From assembly GCA_009363875.1 (NCBI GenBank), contig CM018687.1:22699764-22763763 (forward strand): 64,000 nt of DNA, given 5' to 3'. This DNA comes from Mikania micrantha (lineage: Eukaryota > Streptophyta > Magnoliopsida > Asterales > Asteraceae). Both the position numbers and the translations under genes were made by a program. The notes under the pieces were generated by a model that saw nothing but the letters and a program-made list of their open reading frames with translations, was not told the origin of the DNA and did not search any database. Below, in pieces: positions 36,231-48,400 of the stretch (its first letter is position 1; the number at the start of each line of letters is the position of its first letter).

Positions 36231-37655
36231 ATGTCAAGGTTGATTGTTGCATCATTAGCAGCTACTGCATTTGGATTTACAATGGATCATATTATTTCCA
36301 CAAACAAGCTTTTGGGAGGTAAATGTATTTGATATATTTTTACTATGACCATGCCATGTGACTACTATGGATCTTTGATCTTTTTTTTATATCTTTTATA
36401 AAAAAAAGCATATTTTACAATTGGATCTTAATTTATTAATTTTCGTTTTCATCATTTCAGTAAATTTTACCTGATTTGATTTTATTTTTTTCAAAAACAA
36501 TCTTCAACTTCACTAAACTACAATAATAAGAGTTCATTAATTTTGATTTTAGTTACATTTTATATTGAATGGATTAAAACGTAGACATCTAAGATGAAAT
36601 TTCAACCGTTACCTCGGATGTGACGCTACAGAGGACAGGTTCATTGAATTTTTATTTTTGGGCGTAAACTCATTGATTGTTTTCACTCCTTTGAGCCTTA
36701 ATACATGTTTGGGTTTTAAGAAAAATAATGCACTTTATAAGGTCTAAAACGTATTTTGTTATTAATCTCTTAACATTACTTTTTTTTTCTAAAGATTTTA
36801 TAATATCAACCAAAGCAATATAAGAAAGAAAGTATTTGGGTAAACCCATGACTTTAACTGAATAAATATATATTGGTCTGGAATCAAACATAAATATAAT
36901 AAATTGAAGCTAATCAACGAAAAATAATTACATTAAGCCAATGTTGCATCATTTCTGAGATCAGGCGAAATTGACATAGAGTTAAAACAACTTTTTGGAA
37001 GAAAATTCTACATTTTAGTAAGAAAATGCCACCTTTTAAATTGAAAATACAAGCTATTTATTTTTTCATTTGGAAATAATACTTTTAAAAGGTTGCATTA
37101 TACATATTTTCTAATAGTTACTATCAAAAGAAGTTCCGGTTTTCCATATCCCACATTAATTTTGCATTGTTTATGGTTCCCTTAATCGGTATTTAAATCC
37201 GCTCTTTTTCTTGTCATACCCCAAATCTATTCAAACCGAAACTAGTATAGGAATTGCAAGGTTTGCCTAGAAGCACATTATGTGTTTCTGTTTGTAATTG
37301 CATATTTGTTAAAGCCATTAGAGTATTTTTAAAAGTAGTCTCTTTTATCAAAAATAAATGTATGGTATGCCTATATTTAGTGCTTCTCAAACGTTATAAA
37401 TAGGCACGTTACGACTGAGAATTAATGTGTTTGTTTGTTGTCTAATGTATAGGACAATTAAGAAAAGCCAAACTACTATCAAAACATTTGACATTTTACA
37501 TATTTTGAATAGGTACGACTCCAAGAACGATGAGCAAAGAATGGCAAGACGAAACTGAAAAGTTGAAAAATGCATGGCCTCGCACCGCTGGACCTCCAGT
37601 CGTCCTAAACCCTCTCAGCCGCCAAAATTTCATCGTCAATCCTCACGATTCTTGA
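36231..37655 (+). CDS. Small two-exon host gene, 76-residue protein of unknown function
   Basis: Exon 1 is 36231-36318 and exon 2 37513-37655, 231 coding bases including the TGA at 37653-37655. The donor is GGAG|GTAAATG (GT at 36319) and the acceptor GAATAG|GT (AG at 37511-37512); joining restores a Gly codon in frame. The protein starts MSRLIVASLAATAFGF, a short hydrophobic segment that could be an organelle-targeting or single membrane helix. It goes on with STNKLLGGTTPRTMSKEWQD and an amphipathic segment, and ends with AWPRTAGPPVVLNPLSRQNF, a conserved-looking Pro-rich motif. Neither exon shows stops or frameshifts, unlike every transposon gene here. I cannot name the family; a small mitochondrial or membrane-associated plant protein is a guess. 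Confidence 0.75.
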
Positions 37656-38891
37656 ACCAAGTTCTTTAACACAAATATGGTCTTTGACAAACATTGTGAC
37701 TAGCCAGTTTATACCAAAAGAAGATAATAACAATCAAAATCTAACGTTTTCTGTAATGTTTAATAATTAATTAAAATATTTATTTATTTATTTATTTATT
37801 TTTATCAAATTGATTAAAATGTTATGTTGGTCTTTCACGGGTCGATTGTGAATTAGCAAACCAATTTATTCATGGCCCAAATATAAAACATGTCGACTAA
37901 TGTTTTATGAATGTTAGGTTTTCACATTGACATGGAATATTCGAGCATTGAATTCTTTTTCCATGGTTTCTTTCACACATTAAAGTGCTCACAAAACGTG
38001 TTTGACAATTTCAACATGAATCATACAAGTTAGAACCTTGTCCTCAATAGGAGAAAGCTACATTGATATTGGTAGCATAATTACTTATTGATGACGTAGG
38101 TGAATATCACAAGACACGTAAATAGGCAGACGGCAAGATCACACGATCGACCTAACAAAGTAACAAGATGGCTCGATAGCAAAACTGACGAAACCAAAGT
38201 CAACTCACCAGATATCAATAAAGATAAAGGTGAGAGGACATTTAATGAAAATTAAGTCTTTTTAATGCGAATTTTATTTAATCTTGTTTGCTAATTTATC
38301 CTTTTAGATTGTTGTTGAAATAACGATGTTTAAACTTTAATAAATCTTATAATTTTGATAATTGTTGACTAAAGAATGGTAAGGATTACCATGAGACATT
38401 TTTCTCAGTAATAAAAATGATATGAATTCATTCTTTTATAGCAGTTGCATAAATTCATTAGCGAAAAATCTTTTAAGTAGATGTCAAAAGTGCATTCCTA
38501 AACAACGATCTTGATGAAGAGGCTAAAATGATTACTCCCCCAACCGGTGAATTTAGTTAAACAAGCCCCTCATGCGTGGTTTAGAGATTCCATATGGTTA
38601 TTACGTATCTTGTTTTCTTTTTTTTTTTTCTTTTTTTTTTCTTTTCTAGAATCATGATTTAACATAGTTTATTAGCTACTTTTGGGGTATTATGGTTGCT
38701 TAATCTCCAAAGGGTTCATCATAATTTATTAGATTCATGAGTGCAAGATGGATTCAGATTTGCTTATTTTCACATATAGATTATGTGATTATTTATGAGG
38801 AATATTATCGCATCAAGTCTTTCAAACATGATTTAGTTCAAATCTTTGCCATGAAAAACTTGGTATTGATGTGATACTTTTGGGGTATTGG
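37656..38891. other. Downstream spacer with a short local duplication
   Basis: No gene seen. It holds a (TTTA)n stretch at 37777-37801 and a T/C-rich tract near 38620-38645. The string TTTTGGGGTATTATGGTTGCTTAATCT (given here in parts: TTTTGGGGTATT at 38677 and GGTTGCTTAATCT after it) recurs near 38878 and 39434, where the hAT element splits the second copy. Confidence 0.55.
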
Positions 38892-39427
38892 CATGGTTGG
38901 AGAAATCGCTAGGCGCTGGCAGGTCGGTCGACTGGGGAGTTGCGAGTACTCGGCCTAGGCGGGGAGTACTCGGATACGGTAAATAATAAAAAAAAATAAT
39001 TTTTAAAAAATTACATATATATCAAATATCATATGTTTACTAGTATATATAACATATATAGTGAATATCAATATAAATTAAATATATATAGGGAAAATCA
39101 AACAATAATTGGTGAAAAACAATGAAAACCAGTGAAAAACAGGGAAAATGGGTAAAAATAGCAAAAAACCGAGTTGGTCCGAGTTGGCGGAGTAGGTCCG
39201 AGTTGACCGAGTTGGTCCGAGTTTGACCGAGTTGGTCCGAGTTTGACCGATTTGGTCCGAGTTTGACCGATTTTTTCCGAGCTTGACCGAGTTTTTTTGG
39301 TCGAGTAGGCCCGAGTTAGACCGAGTTTAACAGAGTCCGAGTTGGTCTGGCCGAGTAGGAGAATGTCGGTTCGGCCAAGGGCCGAGTACCGAGTACTCGG
39401 CCGCCTAGGCCGAGTTTTACAACACTG
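38892..39427. mobile_element. hAT-type non-autonomous element (536 bp)
   Basis: Flanked by the 8-bp duplication GGTATTGG (38884-38891, 39428-39435). The ends are imperfect terminal inverted repeats: left CATGGTTGGAGAAATCGCTA, right (reversed) CAGTGTTGTAAAACTCGGCC. Longer inverted blocks CTCGGCCTAGGCGG and GAGTACTCGG follow inside both ends. The CAGTG-type terminus and 8-bp duplication are typical of hAT transposons. The interior is non-coding, with a degenerate GAGTTGGTCC/GAGTTTGACC tandem repeat (39164-39355). Confidence 0.72.
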
Positions 39428-39765
39428 GGTATTGGTTGCTTAATCTTGAAAGGTTTATCTTCTATTCAATGAAAAATTTTCATAACAAACAGTGAATATG
39501 GCGTCTTACTAGTTTGCCAATTAGACTGGTTTCAAAAACTGATTGACATCATAATAGTTAAAAACTTAAAATATACCAAAGAAATTGTAGAATCATAAAC
39601 ACAATTAAATAATATAATCGATGTTCAAATAAACGCAATCATATGTAAAAAAAACTTTAAGGTTAGGTTTTAATGTTTTATCCTTTGGATTTTAATGTTT
39701 TATCCTTTGGATTTTAGAGGAAAAAATATTCAATAGTCCGATTGATAACCGACCAATTTAACTAA

Positions 39766-41772
39766 GGGGCCGTTTGGTAACGTCTTAACCATTAAGTGCT
39801 TATTCAATAAGATGTCTCAATGATTAAGAGTTTCTGAACCATTAAGTGTTGAACCAGTTAAGAATGTTTGGTTGAGCCCGTAAATAAAAATACATAATGA
39901 CTATTTTACCCTTTTGAAATGATTGTTTATGTTTTTACTTTGCAAATTCGATTTTTATATTAATCGGGGATAAACCAGCTCACCCATATCCTTCAATTTG
40001 AGTGCTTTTATGGAGTTATGGGTGACCAGATTTTTTGACTTCATTTGTCGCAGGCTCCTTTTTTTAATTCTCGTATATTGAATCATTCTTATCATTATTT
40101 TTCAAATAAAAAAAGAGAAAAAGAAATTAACGAAATAGGCTACGGCAAATAGATAGAAACTAAAACCCTATGCGGTAAGAGCAGGTCTTTCTTCGCCACA
40201 TGCGACGGCAAGAGACGACGCCGTTGGCTTCCGACGTTGGATAACGCAATATAGAAACTTTTGATAATTCCAGGTTACTTTTCATTTAATCAATTTCAAT
40301 TAATCGTATTAATTGAAAAAATCAGTTTTAATAAAACCGGATTAAACTATCAGATCAGATCTGACACAGCGGAAACATTTAAATTTTATAACCTTTAGAT
40401 TCATAATCGAACCAATTCCCAAATCAGGATCCAGCTACAAATCGTTTAAACAACAATTAAATTAAATAACACAACCATAGGGGGTTTTAGAAATCGACCT
40501 TTACGAAGCGGTTCCAAATCAACACGATGGATCAGCAACGGTCTCGCTAGTTGACTCACTACGATCACCCGAGTCCGGATCTCGTCCTACGAAACACCGG
40601 ATTGGACCAAAACTGATTTTGGCTCGGTTCGACTCTCGGTTCAACCCACGGCTCGGTTTGGGTGGCTCACGATCGGCTCAAGAGTGGCTAGCCCCTTGCG
40701 GCCCTATGGCAGCCCGATGTGACCCTTGGTGCGGCCTGGTCACGGCCCTGGTGCGGCCTTGGCTCCGGCCTGGCTAGGTGGCTCGGTGGTGGCTGATTTC
40801 GACGCCCACAAAAACCCCAAAGGGTGGTGGTGTGGTCGACGGCTACTATGGTGAGGGAGGGAGAAGGAAAAAGAGTGGGTGAAAAAGATGTGAAATGTGG
40901 TAGGTTAGATCTAGTTTTATAATCAACCCATGATCCACATTTTTAGTATCTGGAAATTACCAATTCAAAATTGGAATTCCCACCGCTTATTTCATATTTA
41001 ATTCAAATTAAACTCTTTTAATTTGATTAAACTCTTTTACATTTTAAATTAAACTCATTTAATTTAGTTAAACTCTTTTAGTAATTAAACCATTTAATTA
41101 CTACTCTCCAAATATTACTAACTAACAATTAGTTAGTAGCATTTAATTAAATGTCTAAAGTTTAATTAATTCTCAATTTGTTAATTAACATTTAATTAAC
41201 AATCCCTCATAATAAAGTTCAAAACTTTATTCGTTTAACGAATTAATTATCTCTATAATTAATTCCCACCGATTATTATTTCACAAATAATAAAAGCCAA
41301 TTTGATAAAACCGACAATTCGTGATCGTATATTATGTTTAACAATTAAACATAAAGTCGTTGCCTTCCAAAGTGTAACTCTTTGGATCATACCTTTCATA
41401 GCAACGTTGAACTTATCGTTAATCGGACATCCAATATCCAACAGAAACAATAATCCATTGCTCTGATATGAAATTCGAGTAACACGGACAAGGGACGGGA
41501 GCAGACGAGGGGATTAAGGGCACGGACGCCGTTAACGGCGGTGACGGGAGCGGACGAGCGGCAACGATGGGAGCTGACGAATAGACGGCGAAGAGGGGAT
41601 TGGGGGTATAAACGCCCCCATCTCCTTTCAGACATATTCAGACATGGTTTGATGTCTGAACCATTCAAAGGTTTGTTCAGATCTTTCTTCCCATTCAGAT
41701 GTGTTTTATTTTTTGAAACAAATAGACTAATCGTTCATATTTAGATCCATTCAGATGTAAACAAACAACCCT
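39766..41772. mobile_element. PIF/Harbinger-like non-autonomous element, about 0.8 kb plus inserted solo LTR
   Basis: The left end GGGGCCGTTTGGTAACGTCT and the reversed right end AGGGTTGTTTGTTTACATCT match at 14 of 20 positions, with most differences being transitions. TAA flanks both sides (39763-39765, 41773-41775), the 3-bp duplication expected for this superfamily. No transposase frame was found. The GC-rich block 41490-41620 and the block near 40140-40250 belong to the element; 40259-41443 is a separate insertion. Confidence 0.5.
40259..41443 (-). repeat. Solo LTR of a copia-like element (1185 bp)
   Basis: Flanked by the 5-bp duplication GAAAC (40254-40258, 41444-41448). On the minus strand it starts TGTTGGATATTGG and ends GGAATTATCAAAA, an unusual non-CA end similar in type to Copia-B. 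A TATA box TTATAAAAC (40922-40914) is followed by a pyrimidine-rich leader, which fits an LTR promoter. No internal element sequence remains, so recombination between two LTRs is inferred. Confidence 0.72.
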
Positions 41773-42070
41773 TAACAGCAGTTAGAGGGGTCATCTCTTC
41801 ATGACAACACGACCCTTGACACACATCTTAAATTAATGCACTATCTTCTAATACTAATGGTATTCTTTTGTCACACCTAGCCTATCATACCATTGTGGGC
41901 ATTCATGGATATTTTAAAGTGACTAGTCAAACATAGATCATACAGTTCATCAAGTTAGCCAATTGTCACTATTTCTCCTACTCTTTAATCAAGGAGTTGT
42001 TTTTCGTTATCTAAGATATCTTTATGGTTCTCAATTTCAAAGTCTCATATGCAATCCACGTATTGTCTAG

Positions 42071-43751
42071 TGATGTGTTGTGAAACACATCTGTTTTTCC
42101 ATTTGTTTTGGTTATGTTTCTATATAGTTTTATTAGTTTTGGAGTCGATTTAAGCTGGTCTTCACATTTCTGTAATCTGATGCTTGCAGGTAATAAACAT
42201 GTAATTTTGGCACAAAATATCAAGAATACGATCTCCCGGTTGGACGAGAACAGACACGAAAACAAAGGAAAAAAAAAGCTAGATTCTGGAGCCTGTCGCG
42301 TATCGCGACAACCACATGGAACCGTGTCGCGTAACGCGACAGGTGGAAAATTACCAGAATACCCTTGTTTAATGATTACGGGTTGACCCGAGTATTTTTT
42401 CAGGTAGTGTGTTGCCTCGCGTAGCGCGAAGGGTATCAAGGGACCAGTCGCGTAGCGCGACAGGGTTAAAATTTCAGAAAACTTGGCTGGATGTTCAAAA
42501 CGGTTGGAGGCTTGAGGATTAGGTTACAACACGGATTAGAAACGACTTGGGAGGCGACTAGAAGCAGTCGATCGAAGTCAAGAATCATCATAGAGAAGCC
42601 CGAGGATTGCAAATCGAAGGGTGTAATTGCACTTGGTTCTTATTCTTGTATTGTTTTCCATTCGTATGATGTTTGTTACTGGTTTTTATATTAGTTCTTG
42701 TTGTTTATTCAGTTTGATTTGTGGCTAGACCACTTACACTACCTAGGGTTTTATGATTATGCATGTTTAATGTTTACAACAATTGATTATGGAACAAGTT
42801 TTCAATGATATAACGATTAGGTTTTTATTCTTGGATGTGTATTTCTTTTGTTTGTTGGTTTGATTTATCGATTCCTTATGTGCTTTGACGAATGTCTTTC
42901 GTATAATAGGTGCATGCTAGATGAATTACTTGGTGTTTTTGATTTGTGGATGAATTGCTAGACGTAGTGATTCATAGGAACGTTAATTAGGTCACAAACG
43001 ACTTAAATGTTTAACCAAATTCAAAAGCCGTGAGGTGAGAGTTTGTTAGTGTGTCTTGAATGTTTAGTAATTAGTTGTAGTCTTTGTGAAAAGACTAAGA
43101 TTAGTTTAATTAAACATACTCTTGCATACTAAATCCAAGTTGATTCTCCTTATTATCCCGTACACATTTTGTGTATGGAGACTCTCTTTTCCGTGAGGTA
43201 GATGTTCTTTAGGATATGTCATTGATGGGATGGTTAACTTGTGATACTAACTAACTTAAGCCGGTAATTAAAAGACTCGTAGACATCTTAGTTGAAATCT
43301 TTGAGAAAGGTTGAAAATATTCTAAATTGTTTACTAGTTAATAATCAAAGATCCAGGTTTCATAATAGTTCCATAATCAATCTAAAAGGCATTAGAAATG
43401 TATAGAGTAAACCCTAGGGAGCCATCTCATCATTTGTGACTTCTTGTTTCATTTCCCTTACTTAGTCTTAATCCGGTTTTCTAGGTTATTAATTTAGTTT
43501 AATTAATTAGTAAAAACCCCCTTTAAAACAATTCTTTTTAATCAAGTAAATTTGTATAGATAAGTCCTTGAGTCTTTTTGCATTTTCTATAGAAGTCTGT
43601 GGGTTTGATATCCGGACTTACTTTTCTTTACTAGTTTTGATAGGTTCACTTGCCTGTTAATAGTTTAGTTTAGAGAGTCTAAGAGTTTTACTTAGTGTCT
43701 ACGATAGTTGTAATTTTTATTATTTTTAATTAAACTACTTTGCACACATCA
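42071..43751 (+). repeat. Athila 5' LTR (1681 bp)
   Basis: Starts TGATGTGTTGTG and ends GCACACATCA, so the ends are TG...CA with a TGATGTG/CACATCA inverted repeat. It matches the 3' LTR. It has two additional internal blocks, near 42360-42465 and 42540-42600, that the 3' LTR lacks. Confidence 0.93.
42294..42462 (+). repeat. Cluster of TGTCGCGTAnCGCGACA palindromes in the Athila LTR
   Basis: Four GC-rich palindromes: 42294-42310, 42325-42341 (TGTCGCGTAACGCGACA, perfect 8-base arms), about 42416-42430 and 42448-42462. They are CpG-dense in an AT-rich setting. The 3' LTR keeps two (about 53512-53527 and 53542-53558). Related sequences recur at 49720-49843 upstream of the env-like gene. Confidence 0.85.
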
Positions 43752-43757
43752 AGTTTT

Positions 43758-43775
43758 TGGCGCCGTTGCCTGGGA
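43758..43775 (+). promoter_or_regulatory. Athila primer binding site (tRNA-Asp type)
   Basis: TGGCGCCGTTGCCTGGGA starts six bases after the 5' LTR. This form is typical of Athila-lineage elements and complementary to tRNA-Asp, from family knowledge. Confidence 0.85.
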
Positions 43776-43926
43776 CTTCTTAGTCGATTATGCATTTTAG
43801 TTCTAGTGTCTTATCTGTTCATATTTGTTTTTAGTTTGCTTTCAGTTTTTAGTTTAGTTTAGTTTTATTTTATTTTCTTTTATTTCTTTTTGATTAATTT
43901 TTATTTGTTTGCAGGTTTGGTAGTGT

Positions 43927-45405
43927 ATGCCACACTTACGCTCACACGGACTGCCACATGAGCTTTCATTGCCATCAAGGAGCGATTCACGAGACTTTTA
44001 TGAAGGGTCTACGAGCGAGGTAAGTGCTTCTACTCTCTTTTTTGCTGATTTTTCTGAGCACACACCAACGTCCTCTTCTAATTCTTCTACTCATTCTAGT
44101 CCTCGTTTGCACTTTGTTCCACAAATGGCAAACCGTCGTACAATTCACCAGCAGTCCACCGAGGGTTTCACGGGACTTAACAATCCCATCACTGTGCCAA
44201 ACATAATGAATGAAAATTCATGGCAGATTCCCTCGTACATCATGACAGCCATTAACAATTCTCAGTTTAATGGCCGTGATGATGAGGATGCTCCAGCACA
44301 CATAGCTCACCTCACTCGCATATGTGGTACCTTTAATCTTCAAGGTGCCACTGAAGATGCCATTGTCTTGCAGCTATTTCCCTTTTCTCTTACTGGCAGG
44401 GCAGCCACTTGGCTTGACTCGCATGCACCTGGATCATTCACTACTTGGGGCAGTCTTAGGGATGCTTTCCTTAAGAAGTACTTTCCACCTGCCAAGGCAG
44501 CCCGCCTTCGTGATGAGATCCATTCTTTTCGTATGGCACCCGATGAATCATATTACCTTGCTTGGGAGAAATTCCAGAATTTGCTTAGCAGATGCTCCCA
44601 GCATGGTCTCTCTGATTGGGCACTTGTGGATAAATTCTACAATAGTCTCACTTATGAGACTCGGGTTCGTTTCGGCACATCTGCGGGTGGTCATCTTATG
44701 GGTAAAAGGGATGTTGCTGAGTGTAACGACATGTTTGAGAGTTTTGCTCAGACTGAGTATGAGCAGAGGTCTGCTAATAGGAATTCCAATCCTATTACTA
44801 GTTCCTCCTCTTCCACGAGAGGAGTTCACCACGTTAATATGGATACTAGTGTGGCAGTTGCTCTCGAGGCCTTGTCGAGGGATGTGAAGGAGTTGAAGAT
44901 GAAGATAGATAGGTGTGAGATTTGTAGGGGTGGCCATGCCACATCTGAGTGTTTGGTGGTCAACCAGGAGCAGGTTGACTATTTGGAGGGTCAAGGTAGG
45001 GGTAGCGCTAACCCTTTCAATAACTCTTACAATCAAAATTGGAGAAACCACCCAAACTTCAATTGGCGTTCTTACGGTCATCCCCCTAGTTTCCAATCTG
45101 GGTTATCTCATAACCAGGGGCAGGGTCATTCATCGGTTAGTCATCCGAGTCATACACCGGGGGCGGGTAGTAGTGGTGGTGGTGGTAGGGGTAGTATGAG
45201 TAAGATTGAGGAGTTACTGACACAATTGGTTGCTAAGGATGCCAATACTCAGAAAACCCTTGCTGAGCATGACATTCTTCTGAAAAACCAACAATCTGCT
45301 TTTCTTGTTCTTCAAATATCAGTTGGGGATATTGCTAAGCGTTTGGATGAGAGGACCCAGGACAGTTTTCGGGCAGCACACAGCCTAATCCAAATGCACA
45401 TGTAA
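43927..45405 (+). pseudogene. Athila gag
   Basis: A 492-codon frame. Residues about 100-290 form the retrotransposon gag domain (FNLQGATEDAIVLQLFPFSL, GRAATWLDS, AFLKKYFPPAK, SYYLAWEKFQNLL). A zinc knuckle CEICRGGHATSEC has C-x2-C-x3-H-x4-C spacing, usual for Athila-type gag. An Asn/Gly-rich linker and coiled coil follow. The frame ends at TAA 45403-45405, but a single-base frameshift near 45345-45360 appears to have separated it from the pol frame: the +2 frame reads on through TTRSGRGGERVEPP into protease. Apart from that the gag is open throughout. Confidence 0.88.
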
Positions 45406-48400
45406 AAGCAGCGACCACTAGGAGTGGTCGAGGGGGTGAGAGAGTAGAGCCACCGGTTGATGTAGAGGAAGAAGAACCCGTGGATGAGGAGATTGAGATG
45501 GAGACTCATGGAGGGGTGCACATGAGGCCAGTCCCAGCAAGTACAACACCGAACAGTGAGTCTCCTGTAGTGGTCCCGATTGAGAAGAAACCGGTTGAGG
45601 TTAGACCGAGTCCTAAGATTGATCATTCACGACTTCCATACCCTGCTCGCTTAGCTCACCAAAAGCATGCTAAGGAGTATGGTCATTTTCTTGACATGTT
45701 TAAACAGTTGAAGATCAATCTTCCATTCATTGAGGCTCTTCAGCATATGCCCATATATGCCAAATTCCTTAAGGATTTGTTGAAGAGCAAGGATCGGTTA
45801 GGGGAAATTTCTAATGTTCCATTGAGCGGGGGGTGTTCTGCGGTGATTTTGAACAAGCTACTGGAGAAGTTAACAGATCCGGGGATCTTTACAATCCCAT
45901 GTCTGTTTGGTAGTGACACTCAGAGGCACGCGTTGGCAGATTCAGGTGCTAGCATCAATTTGATTCCCTATTCTTTATATAAGAAGCTAGCACTTGGTGA
46001 CCTTATGCCTACGCGCATGACATTATCCCTTGCTGACCGGACGGTCAAGTGTCTACGGGGTATTGTTGAGAACTTGTTGGTGAAGGTGGATAAATTCGTG
46101 TTCCCCGTGGATTTCGTGATCCTTGACATGGAAGCCGATGAGAGTGTGCCTATCATTCTAGGCCGTCCTTTCTTGAGAACCGCTAAGGCCATCGTTGATG
46201 TGTTTGATGGGAAGCTCACTCTTAGAGTGGGTGATGGGACTGTCATATTTGAGGTTGTGAAGTCTATGAGGCATCTCGGTGATCAAGATGACTTTAGTGA
46301 TCCATGTCATTCAATTTACTTCATAAATTCTTTCATTTCACACGTAGATAAGTGTCTTGAGTATGTGTGTGGGGCTGATTTGGTAGTTGAGAGGAGTGAG
46401 GTGGAGTTTGAGATGGTTGATGAGGGTGTGTTGGTGATTTCTAAGGTGCTAGAGATTGATGAGTTGAGGGAGGAGAGTAAGAAACCCTCTATTGAGTCAC
46501 CACCCACCCTTGAGCTTAAGGTTTTGTCCTCCCACTTAGAGTACGCATTTTTAGGAGAGGATTCCACTCTACATGTTGTCATTTCATCCAGGTTGAGTAA
46601 GGAGAATAAGAAGAGATTTTTATGTGTGTTGAGGGGGTATAAGAGTGCTATTGCTTGGAGACTCTCCGATATCCCAGGCATTAGCCCTGCTTATTGCACA
46701 CATAGGATACTCATGGAAGATGAGTATAAGTCGTTAGTCCAACCTTAGAGGCGTTTAAATGCTAACATGCAAAATGTTGTGAAAAAGGAGGTGTTGAAGT
46801 TGATGGATGCGAGCTTGATTTATCCTATCTCGGATTCATCATGGGTGAGCCCCACTCAGGTCGTCCCTAAAAAGGGAGGGATGACAGTTATCATGAATGA
46901 GAAAAACGAGCTCATTCCTTCTCGCACGGTCACAGGGTGGCGAGTTTGCATTGATTATAGGAAACTTAACGATGCCACCCGGAAGGATCACTTTCCCCTT
47001 CCTTTCATTGACCAGATGTTGGAGCGGTTAGCAGGCCAGCAGTTCTACTGCTTTCTGGATAGCTTTGCAGGATATTTTCAGATCCCTATTACAACAGAGG
47101 ATCAGGAAAAAACCACTTTCACGTGCCCCTATGACACTTATGCTTACCGTCGCATGCCATTTGGGCTATGCAATGCTCCTGCCACATTTCAGAGGTGCAT
47201 GGTATCCATTTTTCAAGATGTGATTGAGTCATCTATGGAGGTGTTTATGGATGACTTTTTAGTTTATGGCAGCTCGTTTGATCAATGTTTGGTGAATCTA
47301 GAGAAAATGTTGAAGAGATGTGTGGAGACAAAGTTGATGCTAAATTGGGAGAAGTGTCACTTCATGGTGACCGAGGGGATAATAATAGGCCACAAGATCT
47401 CTAGAGCGGGTATTGAGGTAGACCAAGCTAAGATAGAGACCATAAGTATACTCCCACCACCTACGAGTGTTAAATCCATTAGGAGTTTCATTGGTCACGC
47501 GGGTTTCTATAGGCGGTTCATTAAGGATTTTTCAAAAATCACTAGGTCTATGACCCATCTTTTAGAAAAAGATACCCCATTTGTGTTTGATGAGGAATGC
47601 ATGAAGGCATTCGAGTTTTTGAAGGAGAAGCATGTGAGTGCTCCTATTTTAGTTTCCCCCGATTGGAGCTTACCCTTTGAGCTCATGTGTGATGCTAGTG
47701 ACCAAGCCGTTGGGGCGGTTTTGGGGCAAAGGAGACATAAGTATTTTCACCCCATATACTATGCTAGTAAGACTCTCAATGATGCTCAAGAGAATTACAC
47801 TACCACCGAGAAGGAGCTTCTAGCGGCAGTGTTTGCTTTTGACAAATTCTGGTCATACCTTTTGCTTTCAAAGACCACCGTTTACACCGATCACTCGGCA
47901 TTGAGGTTTCTTTTTGCAAAGAAAGATGCCAAGCCTCGTCTCATTAGGTGGATTCGTTTGTTGTCAGAATTTGACATTAAGATTAAAGATAAGAAAGGGG
48001 CGGAAAATGTGGCAGCCGATCATCTCTCCCGGTTGGAGGACCCGGAGAGGAGTGAGATTCGTGAGGAGGAGATAGGTGATAGGTTCCCTCACGAGGTGAT
48101 CGAATTTGTAGAGGCGGAGAAGCAATGAATGCCATGGTTCACCAACTTGGCGAATTTCCTTGCTCATGGAGTAGTGATTCAGGGAATGACCACTCAACAA
48201 AAGAAGAAGTTCTTTAGGGATGCAGGTAAGTATGTTTGGGATGACCCGTATCTCTATCGTGTGGGAGGAGATAGGATCCTTAGGAGATGTGTGAGTAGGA
48301 AGGAAGGCCTAGAAATTCTTAGGCAATGCCATGAAGGCTTGACGGGTGGACATCATGGTCACCATTCCACTGCCCAAATGGTTTTCGATTGTGGCTTCTA

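Noticed and set aside
41440..41475. GCTCTGATATGA as a reversed PBS next to the solo LTR
   Set aside because: It follows the GAAAC duplication and therefore belongs to the target; it matches the PBS only partly.
41541..41744. 67-codon plus-strand frame in the GC-rich block
   Set aside because: It lies in the non-autonomous Harbinger-like element, is Arg-rich by composition and has no recognisable domain.
44548..45096. 182-codon minus-strand frame opposite the Athila gag
   Set aside because: A shadow of the well-supported gag on the plus strand; it lacks domains.
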